DNA from: JAJFKX01 sp965230265
Lineage (GTDB): Bacteria > Pseudomonadota > Gammaproteobacteria > Xanthomonadales > Wenzhouxiangellaceae
DNA length: 64,000 nucleotides
Assembly (NCBI GenBank): GCA_965230265.1
Contig: OZ245999.1
Location: forward strand, 3,286,001 to 3,350,000
Reading direction: 5' to 3'
Part shown: positions 18,010-25,718 of the stretch, one piece after another
How positions within the stretch are numbered: the stretch's first letter is position 1
How the letters are laid out: each line of letters opens with the position of its first letter
Translations under genes and position numbers: made by a program
Notes under the pieces: generated by a model
The model's input: only the letters and a program-made list of their open reading frames with translations
What the model was told of the DNA's origin: nothing
The model's database searches: none

Positions 18010-18914
18010 GCTGCAGCCTCCTGTCCAGCGGTTTCGGGCAATTCAGGAAAACCCAAAGCTTCCCGTCGTGCGTAGTAAGTCTGCGCGACCGCACGCGCCA
18101 AAGTACGCACCCGCAGAATAAAGCGTTGTCGCTCGGTCACTGAAATAGCATGTCGTGCATCAAGCATATTAAAGTGGTGAGAGGCCATTAAAACCTGTTC
18201 ATAAGCGGGCAAGGGCAGCTCTGCTTCAATCAACTGCTGACAGGTCCGTTCGCACTCGTCAAATGCTGTAAACAATGCATCGGTGTTGGCGATTTCAAAG
18301 TTATAACGTGATTGTTCCACTTCGTTTTGATGAAACACATCACCATAAGTCACTGTTCGGTGCGGGGTTTCGGTCCAAATAAGGTCGTACACGCTGTTCA
18401 CGCCCTGCAAATACATAGCCAGACGTTCCAAACCATAAGTAATTTCCCCCATGACCGGTTTGCACTCCAAACCACCGGCCTGCTGGAAATAGGTGAATTG
18501 AGTGACTTCCATGCCGTTTAGCCACACTTCCCACCCTAGCCCCCAGGCTCCCAGAGTCGGTGATTCCCAATTATCCTCGACGAAACGAATATCGTGGACT
18601 GCCGAATCAATACCAACCGCTTCCAGTGACTGCAGGTACAACTCCTGGATATTGGCAGGTGAAGGCTTTAAGACCACCTGAAACTGGTAGTAATGCTGCA
18701 GGCGATTCGGGTTCTCGCCATAACGACCATCTGTTGGGCGTCTGCAGGGTTGAACATAAGCTGCTGACCAGGGTTCCGGGCCGATAGAGCGCAGAAAAGT
18801 AGCCGGATGAAAAGTCCCCGCACCCACCTGCAAATCCAGAGGTTGCACCAGTACACAGCCCTGGTTTGCCCAGAATTCTTGCAGACGTTGGATAAATTGT
18901 TGAAAGTTAAGCAC
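18006..18914 (-). CDS. glyQ: Glycyl-tRNA synthetase alpha subunit
   Basis: Catalytic subunit that activates glycine and charges tRNA-Gly together with GlyS. The 302-residue protein is nearly superimposable on E. coli GlyQ through blocks such as PSRRPTDGRYGENPNRLQ-like (here PCRRPTDGRYGENPNR), HDIRFVEDNWESPTLGAWG and GLERLAMYLQG. The start codon is GTG at 18914; the first residues LNFQQFIQRLQEFW match family N-termini. A TATACT -10-like hexamer lies at 18950-18955 on the same strand, without a clear -35 box. Confidence 0.97.
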   Translation of the reverse strand: MLNFQQFIQRLQEFWANQGCVLVQPLDLQVGAGTFHPATFLRSIGPEPWSAAYVQPCRRPTDGRYGENPNRLQHYYQFQVVLKPSPANIQELYLQSLEAVGIDSAVHDIRFVEDNWESPTLGAWGLGWEVWLNGMEVTQFTYFQQAGGLECKPVMGEITYGLERLAMYLQGVNSVYDLIWTETPHRTVTYGDVFHQNEVEQSRYNFEIANTDALFTAFDECERTCQQLIEAELPLPAYEQVLMASHHFNMLDARHAISVTERQRFILRVRTLARAVAQTYYARREALGFPELPETAGQEAAA

Positions 18915-19029
18915 GGTGTCTCATTACCTGATATTAACAAGGATGCGTTAGTATAACGATGCTGCTTAATATGGTGTACGTTAAAACGCCATTATTGACC
19001 CCTTAAACACTTTTAAGAGCTTGACCAGT

Positions 19030-20724
19030 ATGAAAAAAGGTTTTTTATCATCCTTCGGGGTGTTGCTGACATTGTGTCTGACAATCACAGCCTATGCCCA
19101 ATTGCCCCCACAAACCGTTGTGGATGTCTGGTTCGATAATACCGAACAGGTACGTGAATTCCGTGAACTGCTGGATATCTGGGGCCTTGACCGGGAACAA
19201 GGCAGCTTTGTTGTTTATCTTCCCGATGGTGATACTCGTTTGCTGGATGTGGCTGGGCTGACCTGGTCGGTGAATGAACAGCGAACTCAAAAAGTGATTG
19301 CTGATCGCCAAACCGATATCACGGCCACACGTGGAGGAGGGATTCCAGGTTTTAGCTGTTACCGAACAGTAGAAGAGACGTTCGCGGATATGGCGCAGTT
19401 AGCAGCAGACAATCCTGATCTGGCTGAATGGATTGATATCGGTGATAGCTGGCAATTAATCAATAATGGTGTGGGTTTTGATGTCAATGTCATTGTTATC
19501 ACCAATGAAAATTCACGGATTCCCAAAAGCCGTTTAATGATTATGGCGGCCATGCATGCACGCGAATACACCACAGCCGAACTGGTTACCCGTTTTGCAG
19601 AAATGCTGGTGACACAATATGGTACGGATGCGGATATTACCTGGTTACTGGATCACAATGAGATTCATATTGTGCCGCAGGTTAACCCTGATGGACGTGA
19701 TATCGCTGAGCAACCGGGAACACGCTTTAAACGCAAAAACGACGATGAAGCCTTCTGTCCACAAAATGGCTTGGAAACGCGGGGCGTTGATCTAAACCGC
19801 AATAATATCGTGTTGTTTGGTGGCAGCGGTTCCAGTGGTGACAGCTGCAGTGATATTTTTCGTGGCCCCGGCGGCGCTTCAGAACCGGAAACCATGAATA
19901 TCCAAAACTATATGGATAGCATTTTCCCCGATGCCCGCCCCGGCGCTAATGATGACTTAAACACACCTGCACCGTTGAATACACCCGGCATGTTTATCTC
20001 AGTACACAGTTTTAGCGAACTGATTCTATTTCCATGGGAAGGTGTGACCAATAACTCTGGTAATCATGATCAATTGCGTGGTTTGGCAAGAAAACTGGCG
20101 TTTTTTAATGATTATACGGCCTGCCAGGATTGTCTCGGAACGGCTGCCGGAACCACACCGGATTATGCCTATGGTGAGCTGGGTCTGGCCGCATTAACTT
20201 ATGAGTTGGGCACCAATTTTGCACAAGATTGCGGCACTTTTGAAAACCAGATTCTCCCTGATAATCTGGAATCACTGTTGTTTGCAACCAAATCGACCCG
20301 CCGGCCCTATCAAACACCCAATGGTCCGGAAGTCACTGATATCACTGGTGCTGAGATGGCCGTGAACAGTGGCAGTCCGCTGACTATCAATGCTGAAGCC
20401 AGTGATTTACGACGCCAAATAGATCAACCAGGCGATCAGGAACCGGCTGAGAGCGTGCAAAATATAACCAGTGCGGTGTATTCTATTGATATACCGCCAT
20501 TTGCTGGCGGCACCACCTTCCCAATGGCTGCGACCGATGGCAGTTTTGATAGCATGACCGAAGCATTAACAGCACAGGTCGACACATTGGGGCTGGAAGA
20601 AGGTCAGCACACTTTATTTATCGTCGCTACGGACAGCAGCGGTCAGGCTGGGGCACCCAGCGCAGTATTTTTTACTATTACCAATGCAGAAGAGTTTTTC
20701 ATCGATGGTTTCGAAGCACAATAG
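19030..20724 (+). CDS. Secreted M14 zinc carboxypeptidase with FE-type C-terminal tail
   Basis: This 564-residue protein has a signal peptide (cleavage after AYA) and an M14 carboxypeptidase domain. The zinc motif is H176-A-R-E179 in MAAMHAREYTTAE, the third ligand is probably the His of ISVHSFSE, and the catalytic Glu is in LTYELG. Family enzymes remove C-terminal amino acids from peptides. A beta-rich region with VYSIDIPP and LFIVATDSSG follows the catalytic domain, and the protein ends FFIDGFEAQ, a short tail seen on exported proteins of some marine gammaproteobacteria. I start at ATG 19030 rather than TTG 19021. The next gene overlaps its end. Confidence 0.9.
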   Translation: MKKGFLSSFGVLLTLCLTITAYAQLPPQTVVDVWFDNTEQVREFRELLDIWGLDREQGSFVVYLPDGDTRLLDVAGLTWSVNEQRTQKVIADRQTDITATRGGGIPGFSCYRTVEETFADMAQLAADNPDLAEWIDIGDSWQLINNGVGFDVNVIVITNENSRIPKSRLMIMAAMHAREYTTAELVTRFAEMLVTQYGTDADITWLLDHNEIHIVPQVNPDGRDIAEQPGTRFKRKNDDEAFCPQNGLETRGVDLNRNNIVLFGGSGSSGDSCSDIFRGPGGASEPETMNIQNYMDSIFPDARPGANDDLNTPAPLNTPGMFISVHSFSELILFPWEGVTNNSGNHDQLRGLARKLAFFNDYTACQDCLGTAAGTTPDYAYGELGLAALTYELGTNFAQDCGTFENQILPDNLESLLFATKSTRRPYQTPNGPEVTDITGAEMAVNSGSPLTINAEASDLRRQIDQPGDQEPAESVQNITSAVYSIDIPPFAGGTTFPMAATDGSFDSMTEALTAQVDTLGLEEGQHTLFIVATDSSGQAGAPSAVFFTITNAEEFFIDGFEAQ

Positions 20725-22078
20725 TCAAATTCAAAAGGTATCGCTGTACAGCCTTATCGGATTAACAGTTAGTATAGGGGCGTGGGCCTGTTTTACACCC
20801 GATCGAGCTGCTCAGCTGGCACTGGATCATCCAGACCCGGAGTTTGTCAATATGGCCCGGCATTCGCATGATCCCAATGTGATTCCCTATTTCGGACCCA
20901 GCGGTGAAACCCCCTGTGTGGATGGTTTTGCTGATATTTTCCCTTGCAGCAATGTCAGCTTAGTCTCGCATTTGCCCTTGCCAGAAATTGGTGGCAGTGG
21001 TTCTTCAGGCAGTGATAGCTGGGGCTGGGAAGACCCTCAAACAGGTATTGAGTATGCCATCATTGGCCGTTCCAACGGCGTTGCTTTTGTCTCATTGGAA
21101 GACCCAGTTAACCCGGTTTATCTGGGTAGTCTGGATCGTCCGCCAGGTGTAGACAGCTCGGTCTGGGCGGATATCAAAGTCTATCAGGATCACGCTTTTA
21201 TGGTGGCGGACAACGGCGGACCTTACGGCATGGAAGTCTTTGATTTAACCACTTTGCGCGATGTCGTTAACCCACCGGTCAGCTTCTCTTCTGTGGCTAA
21301 CTACAACGGGTTTAACGAAGCACACAATATCGCCATCAACGAAGAAAGCGGTTTTGCCTTTGCTACCGGTGGTGAATCCTGTAGCGGTGGTTTACACATG
21401 ATCGATATTTCCATCCCCACACAGCCTGCCTTTGCCGGTTGTTTTTCCAGCGATGGATATACGCACGATGTGCAATGTGTTACCTACAAAGGACCAGATA
21501 CCGATCATCAAGGCAGCGAAATTTGTGTTGCCAGCAATGAAGATACGGTCACAGTGGTTGATGTTAGTGATAAAACCAATCCGCAACAATTGGCACGCAT
21601 TGGTTATGCCGGAGAAGGCTATACACACCAGGGTTGGTTCTCCAGCGATCAACGCTTTTTTGTCGTTGACGACGAGCTGGATGAAAGCCAGTTTGGTCAT
21701 AACACCCGAACTTATGTATGGGACATGAGTGATCTGGATAACCCACGTCTAAACGGCTTTACTGAAGCTGATGGCCCGGCGATTGATCATAATCAATACA
21801 CGCTGGGTAATTTCACTTACCAGGCCAACTATCGTCGCGGGCTGCGAATACTTCGTTTGAGTAACCCCATTAATGCAGAGTTGGAAGAAGTTGCTTTTTT
21901 TGACACCTTTCCCACCGGTGATGGAAGAGGTTTTAGCGGTGCATGGAATGTTTATCCGTTCTTTGATAGCGGCCTGGTTTTGGTCAGTGATTTCAACCGC
22001 GGGTTTTTCCTGGTTCGCCCAACACCAGAAGTGGTTGCGGAAGTTTTTACAGAATCATTTGAGTCAACCGGGCCTTGA
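20705..22078 (+). CDS. Choice-of-anchor B family secreted beta-propeller protein
   Basis: This roughly 457-residue exported protein has a hydrophobic N-terminus (SLIGLTVSIGAWACF) and repeated propeller-like blades, including YAIIGRSNGVAFVSLEDPVNPVYLG and GGLHMIDISIPTQPAFAGCF. This pattern is typical of the 'choice-of-anchor B' family, whose members carry different C-terminal anchors in different lineages. Its own end, VFTESFESTGP, resembles the tail of the preceding carboxypeptidase. The start overlaps the preceding gene: ATG at 20705 has GAAGAG about ten bases before it, while an ATG at 20684 is also in frame. Function is unknown; co-export with the peptidase is inferred. Confidence 0.82.
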   Translation: MVSKHNSQIQKVSLYSLIGLTVSIGAWACFTPDRAAQLALDHPDPEFVNMARHSHDPNVIPYFGPSGETPCVDGFADIFPCSNVSLVSHLPLPEIGGSGSSGSDSWGWEDPQTGIEYAIIGRSNGVAFVSLEDPVNPVYLGSLDRPPGVDSSVWADIKVYQDHAFMVADNGGPYGMEVFDLTTLRDVVNPPVSFSSVANYNGFNEAHNIAINEESGFAFATGGESCSGGLHMIDISIPTQPAFAGCFSSDGYTHDVQCVTYKGPDTDHQGSEICVASNEDTVTVVDVSDKTNPQQLARIGYAGEGYTHQGWFSSDQRFFVVDDELDESQFGHNTRTYVWDMSDLDNPRLNGFTEADGPAIDHNQYTLGNFTYQANYRRGLRILRLSNPINAELEEVAFFDTFPTGDGRGFSGAWNVYPFFDSGLVLVSDFNRGFFLVRPTPEVVAEVFTESFESTGP

Positions 22079-22086
22079 AGAAACCG

Positions 22087-22123
22087 TAAAATAAAAATGG
22101 TCCGTACAGAAAGTACGGACCAT
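22087..22123 (-). terminator. Intrinsic terminator for the NfeD/SPFH operon
   Basis: An 11-bp perfect stem, ATGGTCCGTAC / GTACGGACCAT, with loop AGAAA lies at 22097-22123. On the minus strand it is followed by TTTTTATTTTA, giving a clear rho-independent terminator 28 bases past the NfeD gene. On the plus strand the T-run is poor, though the hairpin may also help end the convergent transcript. Confidence 0.85.
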
Positions 22124-22150
22124 TGGTTTACGTACCACCTATCAAAACAA

Positions 22151-22597
22151 CTAAGCGCTGACGCTCTCTACTACCAATACCACGCCATCAACATCAACCA
22201 CTTTTATCTGTTTGCCAGCTGGCAAGTCTGAGCCCTGAATTTTCCAGGTGGAATCGTCCACCTTGATTTTGCCAATACCATTAATAATGGGCTCTTCCAG
22301 TGTAAACGTTCTGCCGACATACTGATGGCCGCGCCGGTTTAGCAACGAGGCTTCGGGTTGCTTTGGCCGCAGGATACGCATTCTCCACCAGGCAATAATC
22401 GAGGCAACACACAGCACGGCAAAGACAATCAGCTGTACGGCATTGCCCAGGCCTGGGAACAGCAGTACGATCACACCTGTCACTACAGCAGCAATCGCAA
22501 CCCATAGAAAAAAGAAAGCCGGCATCAGCATTTCAATGATCAACAGCACACCGGCAACAATCCACCAATGCCAAAACACCAAATGATCAAACATCAT
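22151..22597 (-). CDS. NfeD-family membrane protein
   Basis: This 148-residue protein has two to three N-terminal membrane segments (WWIVAGVLLIIEMLMPAFFF and AVQLIVFAVLCVASIIAWW) followed by a C-terminal OB-fold-like domain (GRTFTLEEPIINGIGKIKV). NfeD proteins are usually encoded beside an SPFH/stomatin gene, as here, and are thought to assist membrane microdomain or quality-control functions. Start and upstream stop overlap by one base (TAATG), so it is coupled to the SPFH gene. It corresponds to the YbbK-type partner of QmcA. Confidence 0.9.
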   Translation of the reverse strand: MMFDHLVFWHWWIVAGVLLIIEMLMPAFFFLWVAIAAVVTGVIVLLFPGLGNAVQLIVFAVLCVASIIAWWRMRILRPKQPEASLLNRRGHQYVGRTFTLEEPIINGIGKIKVDDSTWKIQGSDLPAGKQIKVVDVDGVVLVVESVSA

Positions 22598-23706
22598 TAA
22601 CTCCAGCCCTGGTTATCACCTCGCCGCTCTGGCAAGGAGAAGTTAAAAGTGGCGTCAACTGCGTCTTGTACGGAAGGCGCACCGGCACTGGACTGTCTGG
22701 ATACCGAGGCCTCAGATTGTGATCTGGAGGCCTTCTTCGGTTCGTCATGGGGTTTTTTGGCGCCACTGCCTGGCCCGCCCTCAGGGTCACGAACAGACTG
22801 CGCTAAATCAACAATACCTGCCAGACTGCCCAAAATACCGGTGGTTTCCATTGGCAGCAGCAGGGTTTTCTGTTGCTCAGAGAAAGCAAAGGATTTCAAT
22901 GCATCGACATATTTTTGAGCAACAAAATAATTAATGGCCTGCACATCACCCTCTGCAATAGCCACGGAGACCATTTGTGTTGCATTGGCTTCTGCTTCTG
23001 CCATACGCTCTCTGGCTTCTGCGTCTCGAAATGCAGCTTCCCTACGGCCCTCAGCATCCAGCACCACTGCTTTTTTGTCACCTTCCGCTCGCAAGATTTC
23101 TGCCTGACGCAAACCTTCGGCTTCCAAAATTGCAGCACGCTTGTCACGCTCAGCTTTCATCTGTCGCGCCATTGAGCGGACCAAGTCAGCCGGTGGGCTG
23201 ATGTCCTTAATCTCGATACGTGTCACCTTGACACCCCACGGGGTTGTGGCTTCATCCACCACGGTCAGCAAGCGGGCATTAATCTCATCACGCTTGGATA
23301 ATGATTCATCCAAATCCATTGCCCCCAGAACCGTACGTACGTTGGTCATGGTCAGGTTTAAAATGGCATGTTCCAGTTGTGCGACTTCATAAGCAGCTTT
23401 GGCGGCATCCAGCACCTGAAAAAACACCACGCCATCGACTGTTACCACAGCGTTGTCTTTGGAAATCACTTCCTGGGAAGGCACATCCAAAACCTGCTCC
23501 ATCATATTGATACGGCGTCCAATGCGATCCACAAACGGAATCAGCAGATGAAAGCCTGGAGAAAAAGTTGCACGGTAACGCCCGAAACGCTCAATAGTGT
23601 ATTCATAACCCTGGGTAACCACGGTCACTGCACGGTAAACAATGACCAGTGCAACGATGACTAAAACCACGGACAAAATACCAAACAACTCTATGAACTC
23701 GGCCAT
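22597..23706 (-). CDS. qmcA: SPFH/band 7 stomatin-like protein (QmcA type)
   Basis: This 369-residue protein has an N-terminal membrane segment (LSVVLVIVALVIVYRAV), the band 7 domain (GYEYTIERFGRYRATFSPGFH, VPSQEVISKDNAVVTVDGVVFFQV) and a long Ala/Glu/Arg coiled-coil typical of stomatins. The C-terminal tail is longer than usual and rich in Gly, Lys and Ser. E. coli QmcA interacts with FtsH-linked quality control in the inner membrane. It is coupled to the NfeD gene and divergent from the coiled-coil/AAA+ block. Confidence 0.9.
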   Translation of the reverse strand: MAEFIELFGILSVVLVIVALVIVYRAVTVVTQGYEYTIERFGRYRATFSPGFHLLIPFVDRIGRRINMMEQVLDVPSQEVISKDNAVVTVDGVVFFQVLDAAKAAYEVAQLEHAILNLTMTNVRTVLGAMDLDESLSKRDEINARLLTVVDEATTPWGVKVTRIEIKDISPPADLVRSMARQMKAERDKRAAILEAEGLRQAEILRAEGDKKAVVLDAEGRREAAFRDAEARERMAEAEANATQMVSVAIAEGDVQAINYFVAQKYVDALKSFAFSEQQKTLLLPMETTGILGSLAGIVDLAQSVRDPEGGPGSGAKKPHDEPKKASRSQSEASVSRQSSAGAPSVQDAVDATFNFSLPERRGDNQGWS

Positions 23707-23802
23707 AAAATACTCCCCGTCACCTGTGAAAAAGGAAAGATCAATATACTGTGTTATTAGGTAATAAGGCGAGTGTCACTAGTAATGACCTGCGTGAAAA
23801 CC

Positions 23803-23822
23803 ACAGCATAAGAATATGCTGT
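23803..23822. repeat. Inverted repeat in the divergent qmcA / coiled-coil gap
   Basis: ACAGCAT and ATGCTGT flank six bases (AAGAAT). The gap from 23707 to 23940 also contains a TATAAT at 23854-23859 on the plus strand with no clear -35 box. The repeat is a possible operator site between the two divergent units. Confidence 0.3.
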
Positions 23823-23940
23823 TAGTCCTGTATCACCTTAACAACCGTATAAGTATAATAGTCGTAAACTGCTTTAATTGTTTAATAACAATAAATAAAC
23901 AGCAACAGAAGCTTAATTGATCTCCGACGAGGAACAACAC

Positions 23941-25653
23941 ATGTCCAATGAGCAAGACACAGGCGCAAAACTCAAACGGCAGGAAACCACTGAAGATATT
24001 CTGGAAACCGCGCTTAATCGCGGCAGAAAAACGCGTACAGCAAGCGAAACGGAGTCCACTGAAAAAGTAGCCGATAAAAAATTTGCCAGCATTGAAAGCA
24101 ACCCTTTTTATAAAATTATTTTTTCAGAAGGTGATCCGGAGGCAAAAAAAGAAGCGATCGCCAAAGAGCTGGCTTATGACTTAACCGATGAGAAAGCGGA
24201 CAACAAACAAAACCTGGCTGAGTTTGAGCTGTTCAAAGAATGGCTGATGGAACAGCGCAAGGACATGGCGCAGGAAATTATCCGATTAACCGACACCGAT
24301 GCATTTTCCGAATTAAAAGATGTTTTCGATGAAATGAATCAGGCCTTGTTGGACTTTGAAAAACAGATGAGTCCACTAACGGATATTCTGGATGCCGTTT
24401 ATCGTTTACGCATGGCCAGTGATGGTGCCATGTTTAACGTGTTCAAAGAAATTCAGGATGACAAAGCAGAAGAAGAACGCATCGCCCGTTTGCGTGAAGA
24501 ACAAGACCAGCAGTTGCAGCAATTAAATGATTCGATCAGCAACATCCAGGCCGATATTAAAGTCTTGCAAGGTCAGAAATCCTGGTTTGGTTTGGGTGGA
24601 ATTAAAAAAAGCGCACAACAGCAAATTGCCCAAAAACAGGTTGAGCTGGATACAAAAAGACTGGGCATTAAAGATTTAAACGAGAGTATCAAAACAACCG
24701 TATTTAACCGTGACTCAGCGTTTTCTGAATTCGCAGAAGAAAAAGCCAAATTGCGGGAGCTGCTGGATATTAGTTCGGACGAACACAAAAACCGCCAGCA
24801 AGCCCTGGTCGATAGCGCCAATAACTTTGTCAATATGGCCGATACCCGTACCGGCAATGTATTGCAACATCTGGAAGGCATCAATGACCAAATTGACCGC
24901 TTGGGTGATAGTAACGGCGGTCTGCGCAGTGTCTACGCGATTATCAGCGAAGCCGTACAAGATGCTGAAGCGGTGAATACGGAAACACGACTTGAGTTAA
25001 TTCAAGAGCCAGAGAATGAAAGCAATATTGCAAAAATGCGCCGTGAAAATGACAAGATGGCAGTGGAAAACCATATAACAGCATTAACTGCAGCCAAAGT
25101 CGACACCATGGGTACCTTTGGTGATTTAACCGCAGAAAGCTATCGCATTAAATCCATGAAGGATTCCAATAACAGCCAGGTCGCCAAAACCCGCAGCTTA
25201 AACAGCAAAGGCGTGTCCGGCGTAGCCAGCCGTTTAAGCACAGTCTTGCAGGGTGTATCAATGGCAGCTTTGTCTGAATCTTCAGAAGTAGCCAGCATGA
25301 CATTAGAACGGATGAACGATCAGACCAACCGCATGGCACAAAAAGAAGCATTAAAAAATGCCATGGGTATAAGCCTGGAAAACGACGCACTGATGAAAGC
25401 CATCGGCGAATTGGAAAGCTACGGAAAAATTGCCCGTGCCGCTACCGATATCAGTCGGGAAGGCTATACCGAAATGCGCAAGAACCTGGCCGAGCTTGAA
25501 CAGACAGCACGCGATGTTGGCGAAGCCGTTAAACAAGCTGTTGCTGTTGGGGCTGATGTTATGGAGGGCAAAGCGCCTGAAGCTGAGCAAACACAACAGG
25601 AAACCAAGCCAGCCAATAATGACGATAATCCATTCAGTAAATTAAATATGTAA
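23941..25653 (+). CDS. Large coiled-coil protein of unknown function, first gene of AAA+ block
   Basis: I do not recognise this 570-residue protein. It is acidic and predominantly helical, with no signal peptide. A long coiled-coil (around residues 175-270, including EEQDQQLQQLNDSISNIQADIK) is interrupted by a Gly-rich turn, GQKSWFGLGGIKKS. The C-terminal third contains further helices and ends in a Gln/Glu/Pro-rich tail, PFSKLNM. It looks like a soluble scaffold or filament-type partner. The ATG at 23941 is chosen because GAGG lies nine bases before it. It is followed after 65 bases by the ClpB-like gene, and I infer that the two act together. Confidence 0.85.
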   Translation: MSNEQDTGAKLKRQETTEDILETALNRGRKTRTASETESTEKVADKKFASIESNPFYKIIFSEGDPEAKKEAIAKELAYDLTDEKADNKQNLAEFELFKEWLMEQRKDMAQEIIRLTDTDAFSELKDVFDEMNQALLDFEKQMSPLTDILDAVYRLRMASDGAMFNVFKEIQDDKAEEERIARLREEQDQQLQQLNDSISNIQADIKVLQGQKSWFGLGGIKKSAQQQIAQKQVELDTKRLGIKDLNESIKTTVFNRDSAFSEFAEEKAKLRELLDISSDEHKNRQQALVDSANNFVNMADTRTGNVLQHLEGINDQIDRLGDSNGGLRSVYAIISEAVQDAEAVNTETRLELIQEPENESNIAKMRRENDKMAVENHITALTAAKVDTMGTFGDLTAESYRIKSMKDSNNSQVAKTRSLNSKGVSGVASRLSTVLQGVSMAALSESSEVASMTLERMNDQTNRMAQKEALKNAMGISLENDALMKAIGELESYGKIARAATDISREGYTEMRKNLAELEQTARDVGEAVKQAVAVGADVMEGKAPEAEQTQQETKPANNDDNPFSKLNM

Positions 25654-25718
25654 ACACGATAAAAAAGACAAGTTCTTATTTAATGCGTACATAATTAATT
25701 AACCAGGATGACGAAATT

